This document shows, piece by piece, positions 1 to 4,592 of a DNA stretch of 5,379 nucleotides. A model generated the notes under the pieces. That model ran no database searches and was not told the origin of the DNA. It saw nothing but the letters and a program-made list of their open reading frames with translations. Position numbers and translations under genes: made by a program. Positions within the stretch are counted from its first letter, which is position 1. Each line of letters begins with the position of its first letter. The DNA is from an uncultured Clostridia bacterium (GTDB taxonomy: Bacteria > Bacillota_A > Clostridia > UMGS1840 > HGM11507): assembly GCA_934403665.1 (NCBI GenBank), contig CAKRUL010000117.1, forward strand, positions 1 to 5,379, written 5' to 3'.

Positions 1-2003
1 GGGTTACCCTCCGTGGAGAGATCCCTCTTATAGTCGATGGGCTGTGCGGGATCATAGCGGTATATCACCGCCCCGGTGTAGGTTCCGTAGTAAGCTTTGC
101 CGTTCATCATCACAAAGCCTTCCGGCTGATGGAAGTTCTGAATATTAAAGGTGGATTCTCCCTTGTTGGTGTCGTAGCCGCTGATGCCGTACTGATACCC
201 GCCAATATAGAGCATTCCGTCATCCGCACACTGCATTCTCTGGATGGTGGGGCCGTCCGGCTCCAGTCCGGTCACCGGAACAGTCTCAACGGTTTTATCC
301 TGCGGATTTAACAGATATACGTTTTCCACAAAATCGGAATTCATCGCCAGGCGATGGGAGCCGTCCGGCATTTTAACCCAGTACAGCCCAATCAGCGGGC
401 GATCCACCGGCGCATCAATCGTACAAATCTTCTCATTTTCTTTGGTGGAAATCCGATAACTGTAAATATCAACGTCCTTTGTGTAATAAATCAAATCGCT
501 GTCATAAGGAGAAGGCTTGGACATGACATACTGTTTTCCGGTACACTTTATGGTATCCAGAAGTTCCAGCGTCTCCTCGTCAAACACCATCAATGTTCCC
601 CACTGCATCGCGAAAAGTTTTCCATCCACCACCGAAAGCATATAGATGGTGCTTCCGCCCAACTGACTTTTGATCTCCTGCTTTTGCCCGGTCTGCCGGT
701 CATAGCGGATGATAGCCTGAATATCCGCGTTGACGCCGGTTCCAACATACACATACTTATCTGTAACCGTCATGCCCTGATTGTATTGGGCTTCGGATTT
801 CATGACACCGAGATTCCGGTATGCGGCTTTGTTGACGTCGTATTCGCTGACATAGCCGCCGCCCTTAGAGAAACTGCTGATATACACCTTATTGTCGTTC
901 GATACACGAAGGGTATATGCGTCCTTCACTGGTGTAAAATTAGGGCATTCTGTGATCTTTTCCTGCTTGGGATCATAGCACATCAAGGCTCCTTTGGGAT
1001 TGCCGACAAAATAAACCTTCCCGTCCGGCGCCACGTCCAGACCGTTGACCAGCGTCATAGAATCAATCCGCTGGCTGAAGTTCACCTTCCCGGTCAGGGC
1101 ATTGATCGCATAAAAGGTACAACCCTGAACGCCGAAATACAGCTCCGGATTTCCGTTTTTGTCGTATCCGTAAGCGCTGTAAGTCGTCTTTGCCGTTTTG
1201 ACGCCGATTCCCAGATCCTCCTTGTTGCCAAACGAAGGCCCAACCTTCTCCGCTGCGGTTCCCCCTCTGGGAGCGGTAGACTCCTCCTGGGCGGGAACAT
1301 TCTCCGTGAAGGTCGGTTGGAAAGAATCCTTGCTGATCGGCTGGAAACCGTCGGTATACTCATAAATTTTGATATAATCAAAATCCACATAGCTGGTGGC
1401 GTTCATCACTGCCACGATGTTAAAGCGCAAATCACCGGTCTGATAATAATTGTTGCCTTCGAAGGTTCCTTTTTCCTCGCCGTTCAGGTATATGGTCCGG
1501 TTGGGCGACGCGTTGTCATACACAATGGTAATAGTATGCCAGTTTTTCCGATCCTCCATGGTAAAGGTCGCCAGTTTCTGATCGTTTGCCTTGTTATAAA
1601 AGCCGTTGTTTTCCCCTCTCTGAATATGGCAGGTTGGCTCCCCGTTAGAAGGGCTCCAGGATACATAGGAGCTTCCGCTGTCCAGAAAAGCTTTCATTTT
1701 GTACTCTACAACCATCTTTGGTTTGCCGGGCACGTCCTTCAGCCAGACGCTCAGTTGGGATCCGGCGCTTCCGTTGGGAAGCAGCCGCATATAGCCTTTC
1801 CCGTTCTCGTCGGTATAGCGCTCCACATTTGCAGAGCCTGCCGGAAACGTATGACTCAGACTTTTCACCTTGGTGTCCTGCTGTTCATACGCCGTTGTGA
1901 AGTCATCGTAATAATAGCACACAGGCTCCTTGGCCTGTGCCGCGAATGGAATCCATTGAAGCAAAGTCAATGCTGTCAGAAAGAAAGCCACGATTTTTTT
2001 CAT
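1..2003 (-). CDS. Secreted ConA/LamG-like + multi-blade beta-propeller protein (3' end cut by window edge)
   Basis: Reading the minus strand from the ATG at 2003 gives 667 uninterrupted codons to the left edge with no stop, so the C-terminus is missing. Residues 1-24 form a signal peptide: MKK, a hydrophobic core (IVAFFLTALTLL), then a likely signal peptidase I cut after AAQA. Residues about 27-230 look like a concanavalin-A/LamG-type beta-sandwich: YYYDDFTTAYE at the start, NWHTITIVYDN and RTIYLNGEEKG in the middle, and YVDFDYIKIYEY closing it. A Pro/Glu/Ser-rich linker follows (about 235-255). From about residue 285 there are nine propeller-like units with outer-strand signatures such as FYAINALTGKV, LMCYDPKQ, IIRYDRQTG, LMVFDEET and IYRYDPAQ. 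Their spacing is 40-49 residues. The start is fixed by an AGGAGG site 6 nt upstream. The gene follows the FAD oxidoreductase gene after 16 nt, so the two are probably cotranscribed. It is likely exported and may bind or process a glycan, but no catalytic residues are recognised. It could be a lyase of a propeller-fold family or a pure binding protein. Confidence 0.85.
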   Translation of the reverse strand, partial: MKKIVAFFLTALTLLQWIPFAAQAKEPVCYYYDDFTTAYEQQDTKVKSLSHTFPAGSANVERYTDENGKGYMRLLPNGSAGSQLSVWLKDVPGKPKMVVEYKMKAFLDSGSSYVSWSPSNGEPTCHIQRGENNGFYNKANDQKLATFTMEDRKNWHTITIVYDNASPNRTIYLNGEEKGTFEGNNYYQTGDLRFNIVAVMNATSYVDFDYIKIYEYTDGFQPISKDSFQPTFTENVPAQEESTAPRGGTAAEKVGPSFGNKEDLGIGVKTAKTTYSAYGYDKNGNPELYFGVQGCTFYAINALTGKVNFSQRIDSMTLVNGLDVAPDGKVYFVGNPKGALMCYDPKQEKITECPNFTPVKDAYTLRVSNDNKVYISSFSKGGGYVSEYDVNKAAYRNLGVMKSEAQYNQGMTVTDKYVYVGTGVNADIQAIIRYDRQTGQKQEIKSQLGGSTIYMLSVVDGKLFAMQWGTLMVFDEETLELLDTIKCTGKQYVMSKPSPYDSDLIYYTKDVDIYSYRISTKENEKICTIDAPVDRPLIGLYWVKMPDGSHRLAMNSDFVENVYLLNPQDKTVETVPVTGLEPDGPTIQRMQCADDGMLYIGGYQYGISGYDTNKGESTFNIQNFHQPEGFVMMNGKAYYGTYTGAVIYRYDPAQPIDYKRDLSTEGN

Positions 2004-2009
2004 TTTCTT

Positions 2010-2015
2010 CCTCCT
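2010..2015 (-). promoter_or_regulatory. Ribosome-binding site of the propeller gene
   Basis: AGGAGG on the minus strand lies 6 nt before the ATG at 2003. It falls inside the 16-nt gap after the oxidoreductase stop codon. It fixes the start of the propeller gene, which is otherwise easy to miss because the gene runs off the window without a stop codon. Confidence 0.85.
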
Positions 2016-2019
2016 TTTT

Positions 2020-3270
2020 TTAATAAAGACAATGATAGGTATCCATCAGGCGGTGTAACCGATTTATGTCTATTTCTCCCACTTTGAGCTGCTCCTGCAA
2101 AGCCAGACTGACTGCCATACCAGCCGCCTCACCGAGATTGCTGCAGATCGGGATAATCCGGTAAGCGGATTGGGCCTCATGAGTAGAAGAGATGCATCTG
2201 CCTGTCACCAGAAAATTGGAATATAAGCGGTTCACCATCGCCCGGTAGGGAATGGTATAAAAGTCATGATCGTCTATATGGTATTGAACCGTTCCGCTTC
2301 CGTCCGGGTTATGAATATCAATTCCGTAAGCCCCTCTGGAAACCGAATCCTCAAATTTCCTGCACTGCATAATATCCTCCGCCGTGATTTCGTACATTCC
2401 TTCAATCATACGGCTTTCCCGCACGCCAATCTGCGGTGCGGACATGATAAGATTGCTGTTTTGAAAACCGTCCGCATGTTTTTTTAAAAAGCTGTACAGC
2501 TCAAAAACCTGCTTCCGCGCTTCCTGTTCTGCCGCGCTCAGTTCTCTGGCGTTTAAGGGATTTTTCCGAACAATCCGGGTGGAGTTAAAGTGTACGACGC
2601 CCTTTTCGATATGTTCGAAGGTAAGAATGTTTTCCCTTGGATTTGTTATTTTTCCTTCTCTTTGGTATTGCTGATACAGCGCAAGGATTTTTTCACGATT
2701 TTTATGGAATGTCTCAATGTCCACGTTAGAAAGACGAAAGCACATAGTCATCGGTTGGCAGCACTCATCCTCTTTCCGCCCAACATGGTAAGGGCATCCA
2801 GCCAGATATGCCAAATCTCCGTCTCCTGTTGCGTCAATAAAATAGTCTGCCCGATAGGTCTCGACTCCCGATTTGTTGGCAACGCGAATCTCGGTGATAC
2901 GCTCATTTTCCGTACCGACACCGACAAGATAGCTGTGAAACAGCACATCAATGTGATATTCTTCCGTCAGCTCATCCAGAACAATTTTCAGGATCTCCTC
3001 ATTAAAGGTGACTTTATTTTCAAGAAGGCCTCCTTTTTCCTCCAGCCGGTCTAAAATCTGCAGAAACAGGCCTCCGTTTACCGCTGTGTTCTGCCCGCTC
3101 TCATTCTTTGACCAATACCGCATAAATGGATTGACTAAGCAATTGACCGCAGAACCTCCCAGAAACCCGCTGCATTCTATCACTAAAACCTTTCTTTTTT
3201 CTCTTGCCGCAGCGATGGCCGCATTGACACCGGATATGCCTCCGCCGGCCACAATCAAATCATAGTTCAT
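2020..3270 (-). CDS. FAD-dependent oxidoreductase (FAD_oxidored, PF12831-like)
   Basis: This is a complete 416-residue flavoprotein without signal peptide or membrane segment, so probably cytoplasmic. The N-terminal Rossmann dinucleotide fold is clear: DLIVAGGGISGVNAA (GxGxxG at residues 9-14), then a beta-strand ending in E32, the expected ribose-binding acid. FLGGSAVNC (36-44) follows. The second FAD motif is IDATGDGD (145-152). GVRESR (282-287), IDIHNPDG (317-324), GRCISSTHEA (357-366) and LGEAAGMA (379-386) form the C-terminal signature of the PF12831 group. Members of this group often sit in polysaccharide or small-molecule catabolic clusters, and their substrates are mostly unknown. Some are labelled xanthan lyase in databases, a name not justified here. 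The start has an AGGAGG site 6 nt upstream. The gene leads an operon with the secreted propeller gene and is divergent from the PocR/AraC regulator, its likely controller. The reaction cannot be named from sequence. Oxidation of a hydroxyl or C-C bond in a sugar- or polyol-derived compound is only a guess. Confidence 0.92.
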   Translation of the reverse strand: MNYDLIVAGGGISGVNAAIAAAREKRKVLVIECSGFLGGSAVNCLVNPFMRYWSKNESGQNTAVNGGLFLQILDRLEEKGGLLENKVTFNEEILKIVLDELTEEYHIDVLFHSYLVGVGTENERITEIRVANKSGVETYRADYFIDATGDGDLAYLAGCPYHVGRKEDECCQPMTMCFRLSNVDIETFHKNREKILALYQQYQREGKITNPRENILTFEHIEKGVVHFNSTRIVRKNPLNARELSAAEQEARKQVFELYSFLKKHADGFQNSNLIMSAPQIGVRESRMIEGMYEITAEDIMQCRKFEDSVSRGAYGIDIHNPDGSGTVQYHIDDHDFYTIPYRAMVNRLYSNFLVTGRCISSTHEAQSAYRIIPICSNLGEAAGMAVSLALQEQLKVGEIDINRLHRLMDTYHCLY

Positions 3271-3276
3271 ACTGCC

Positions 3277-3282
3277 CCTCCT
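3277..3282 (-). promoter_or_regulatory. Ribosome-binding site of the FAD oxidoreductase gene
   Basis: AGGAGG on the minus strand lies 6 nt before the ATG at 3270, within an A/G-rich stretch (AAAAGGAGGGG). It supports this start, which also puts the GxGxxG flavin motif at the normal distance from the N-terminus. Confidence 0.85.
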
Positions 3283-3313
3283 TTTGCTTTATGATAGGAA
3301 CCTGTCAAGGGAC

Positions 3314-3321
3314 TTGTGCAA
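3314..3321. repeat. TTGTGCAA element, inverted copy of the one at 3434-3441
   Basis: The 8-mer TTGTGCAA reads on the plus strand here, and the same 8-mer reads on the minus strand at 3441-3434, 120 bp away. Its wider form CTTGTGCAAA resembles the minus-strand CTTGTTCAAG at 3420-3411. If the element is the regulator's half-site, this third copy lies in the untranslated leader of the oxidoreductase operon and could be a remote repression or looping site. Alternatively its complement TTGCAC could be a -35 box for a second, weaker minus-strand promoter. The role is inferred only from the repeat. Confidence 0.4.
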
Positions 3322-3337
3322 ATCTCTCAAGCATTAG

Positions 3338-3361
3338 GGATTCAAATCCTTGGAAGAATCC
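3338..3361. repeat. Inverted repeat GGATTC-N12-GAATCC in the operon leader
   Basis: GGATTC at 3338-3343 and GAATCC at 3356-3361 are perfect 6-bp inverted arms with a 12-nt spacer. The left arm also pairs with an inner AATCC at 3345-3349, so GGATT-CA-AATCC is a compact palindrome. If transcription starts about 7 nt after the TATAAT at 3390-3385, the whole repeat is in the 5' untranslated RNA, where it can form a small hairpin. It may equally be a DNA-binding site. No T-run follows, so it is not an intrinsic terminator. Confidence 0.4.
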
Positions 3362-3384
3362 TATAATAATGTTCGTATGACATC

Positions 3385-3390
3385 ATTATA
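3385..3390 (-). promoter_or_regulatory. -10 box of the oxidoreductase/propeller operon promoter
   Basis: TATAAT, a perfect sigma-A -10 hexamer, reads on the minus strand at 3390-3385. At 17-bp spacing the -35 position (3413-3408) reads AAGAAA, which is far from TTGACA. A strong -10 with no -35 is typical of promoters that need an activator, and AraC-type direct repeats lie exactly at and above this -35 position. The predicted start near 3378 gives a leader of about 108 nt. Confidence 0.6.
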
Positions 3391-3409
3391 GCAACTTACT
3401 GCGATTTTT

Positions 3410-3441
3410 TCTTGAACAAGCAAGAATAAAACCTTGCACAA
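3410..3441 (-). promoter_or_regulatory. Candidate operator of the PocR/AraC regulator: two direct repeats 22 bp apart
   Basis: On the minus strand TTGTGCAAGG (3441-3432) and TTGTTCAAGA (3419-3410) agree at 8 of 10 positions. Their starts are 22 bp apart, about two helical turns. AraC-family proteins typically bind tandem half-sites about 21 bp apart, with the promoter-proximal one touching the -35 region. Here the proximal repeat overlaps the expected -35 of the oxidoreductase promoter. The distal repeat covers the TTGCAC -35 box of the divergent regulator promoter. One bound complex could thus activate the operon and repress the regulator gene. This is inferred from position and repeat structure and is not proven. 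Confidence 0.5.
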
Positions 3442-3463
3442 AAGATATATTCTATGATAAGAT
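3434..3463 (+). promoter_or_regulatory. Putative promoter of the PocR/AraC regulator
   Basis: TTGCAC (3434-3439) and TAAGAT (3458-3463) are separated by 18 bp in an A/T-rich stretch upstream of the regulator start. Each hexamer has four of six consensus bases, so this is a modest promoter. Its -35 lies inside the distal repeat of the candidate operator, which points to self-repression. The start would be near 3470, giving a short leader of about 30 nt that contains the ribosome-binding site. Confidence 0.5.
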
Positions 3464-3487
3464 ACATACAAAAGGTATATTTGAGTC

Positions 3488-3493
3488 AGGAGG
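3488..3493 (+). promoter_or_regulatory. Ribosome-binding site of the regulator gene
   Basis: AGGAGG lies 7 nt before the ATG at 3501 and fixes the start of the regulator. Confidence 0.85.
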
Positions 3494-3500
3494 AAATGCA

Positions 3501-4379
3501 ATGGAGAAGAAGGAAAGCCAGCTGCAGGCCTTAATCAATGTGCTGACGGCAAACTCTAAGCTTCACATCAGCGTCTATGACATGTCCAATATTCTAAACA
3601 ACGATATCATGAACTTAAAAAGACAGAACACCATGCATCTGTCCGACGTCTGCAATTGGATGAAGGGCACGAAAAAGGGGCTTGCGCGCTGTATGCGGTG
3701 CCGCTCCTATGTAAACCACAAGGTTTATTCCAGGAAAAAAATGCTGGTGGGCCAATGCATCAACGGACTGACAGAAATCGTGCAGCCGGTTATTTATAAC
3801 GGAAGAGTGATGTGCATCATCTATATCGGCAACTTTTATACGGACAGGGCTCTGACCGCCCGCAAACTGATGGAGTCGGCAAAAAAATGCGGCTGTCCGG
3901 AGCAGGAGGCTGTCTATGCGCTGTCCGGGCTTCAGCCCTGCCCGGATTTGGATCTCTACGTCCAAATGGGCAGAATCATCAAAGAGTATATCATTATGCT
4001 CTTTGAAAAATATCACATTTCCCTCACCGTGGATTCCCACTGGATCGTGGAGGATTTAAAAAAACATATCGTCTCCTACTATAATCACAGCCTGGTTCTG
4101 TCCGACCTGACCTCGGCTTACCGCTTCAACGACAAATACATCGGCCGTATTTTCAAAAAGCATACCGGCCTGTCCTTCGCCGAATATCTGAACCAAGTGC
4201 GGATTCAAAAGGCCTGTATTCTGCTCAAAACCACCGACAAAAAGATGATCGAGATCGCTCTGTCCGTGGGCTATGAAAACATCAGCTATTTCAACCGAAC
4301 CTTCCGGAAGATAGCCGGCCAGGCTCCTCTGGCATATCGAAGGGATCCCGACGCGCAGATCCCCGGCAATTTATTCTGA
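3501..4379 (+). CDS. AraC-family transcriptional regulator with PocR sensory domain
   Basis: The 292-residue protein has two parts. Residues about 6-170 match the PocR ligand-binding domain (PF10114): HLSDVCNWMKG (46-56), GLARCMRC (60-67), GQCINGLTEIVQPV (84-97) and NGRVMCIIYIGNF (100-112). The domain is named after PocR, the activator of propanediol utilisation, and is thought to sense small organic molecules. Residues about 183-281 form the AraC/XylS DNA-binding domain. The first helix-turn-helix spans about 199-221 (LTSAYRFNDKYIGRIFKKHT). The second spans about 247-270, with IALSVGYENISYFNRTFRK, followed by the typical PLAYRR end. The gene is divergent from the oxidoreductase/propeller operon over a 230-bp shared control region, so it most likely controls that operon. 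Cysteines 51, 64, 67 and 86 cluster in the sensor part. C51, C64 and C86 fall at positions usual for PocR domains, while C67 seems extra. The inducer is unknown. Confidence 0.92.
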   Translation: MEKKESQLQALINVLTANSKLHISVYDMSNILNNDIMNLKRQNTMHLSDVCNWMKGTKKGLARCMRCRSYVNHKVYSRKKMLVGQCINGLTEIVQPVIYNGRVMCIIYIGNFYTDRALTARKLMESAKKCGCPEQEAVYALSGLQPCPDLDLYVQMGRIIKEYIIMLFEKYHISLTVDSHWIVEDLKKHIVSYYNHSLVLSDLTSAYRFNDKYIGRIFKKHTGLSFAEYLNQVRIQKACILLKTTDKKMIEIALSVGYENISYFNRTFRKIAGQAPLAYRRDPDAQIPGNLF

Positions 4380-4427
4380 CGCGCGCTGCTTTTCGCGTGC
4401 GACAATCCTTTTCCTTCCCCGAATGCG

Positions 4428-4463
4428 AAAAACAGCGAAAAAGCTGATACTTTCCCGCTGTTT
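4428..4463 (-). terminator. Intrinsic terminator for the minus-strand ymdB transcript
   Basis: Arms AAACAGCG (4430-4437) and CGCTGTTT (4456-4463) are perfectly complementary over 8 bp. The 18-nt interior can add a few A-T pairs (AAA/TTT). Read on the minus strand, the CGCTG arm runs into five T residues (complement of 4428-4432), as in a rho-independent terminator. On the plus strand only TTTC follows, so it works best for minus-strand transcription from the phosphodiesterase gene, whose stop is about 130 nt upstream. It sits closer to the regulator gene than to ymdB. Confidence 0.6.
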
Positions 4464-4485
4464 CTATATTTCCTATCATCCAAAC

Positions 4486-4504
4486 AAATGCCATTATGGC
4501 ATTT
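4486..4504. repeat. 19-bp perfect palindrome between the convergent genes
   Basis: AAATGCCAT (4486-4494) and ATGGCATTT (4496-4504) are perfect inverted repeats around a single T at 4495. As RNA it gives a 7-bp stem with a 5-nt loop. The following bases are CAGAAAAC on plus and GTTTGG on minus, so no proper U-tract follows on either strand. It may be a protein-binding site or an auxiliary 3'-end hairpin between the two terminators. Its function is unknown. Confidence 0.55.
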
Positions 4505-4545
4505 CAGAAAACAAACGCTTTAAAGTTCGATCCATCGCCGATTGC

Positions 4546-4574
4546 CCTTCCGAAACAATCGGAAGGACTTTTTT
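4546..4574 (+). terminator. Intrinsic terminator for the regulator gene
   Basis: CCTTCCGA (4546-4553), loop AACAA, then TCGGAAGG (4559-4566) form a perfect 8-bp GC-rich stem. AC and six T residues follow (4569-4574). The T-run is downstream only on the plus strand, so this ends the regulator transcript about 170-195 nt after its stop codon. The end lies only 18 nt before the ymdB stop codon. Confidence 0.85.
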
Positions 4575-4592
4575 CAAACACGCCCGCTTCCC

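Noticed and set aside
354..2087. 577-codon plus-strand open reading frame
   Set aside because: It is the exact codon-aligned antisense of the secreted propeller gene. The minus-strand frame has a ribosome-binding site, a signal peptide and recognisable repeats. The plus frame has no ribosome-binding site or domain, and it also runs into the end of the oxidoreductase gene.
2590..3054. 154-codon plus-strand frame inside the oxidoreductase gene
   Set aside because: It is antisense to conserved FAD_oxidored sequence, without a ribosome-binding site or recognisable protein.
3305..3334. Nine-residue leader-peptide frame (MLERFAQVP) in the oxidoreductase leader
   Set aside because: No good ribosome-binding site at proper spacing, no regulatory codon run, and no attenuator hairpin with a T-run after it.
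4379..4401. ACGCG / CGCGT inverted repeat just after the regulator stop codon
   Set aside because: Only 5 bp of clean pairing and no following T-run. A much better plus-strand terminator lies at 4546-4574.
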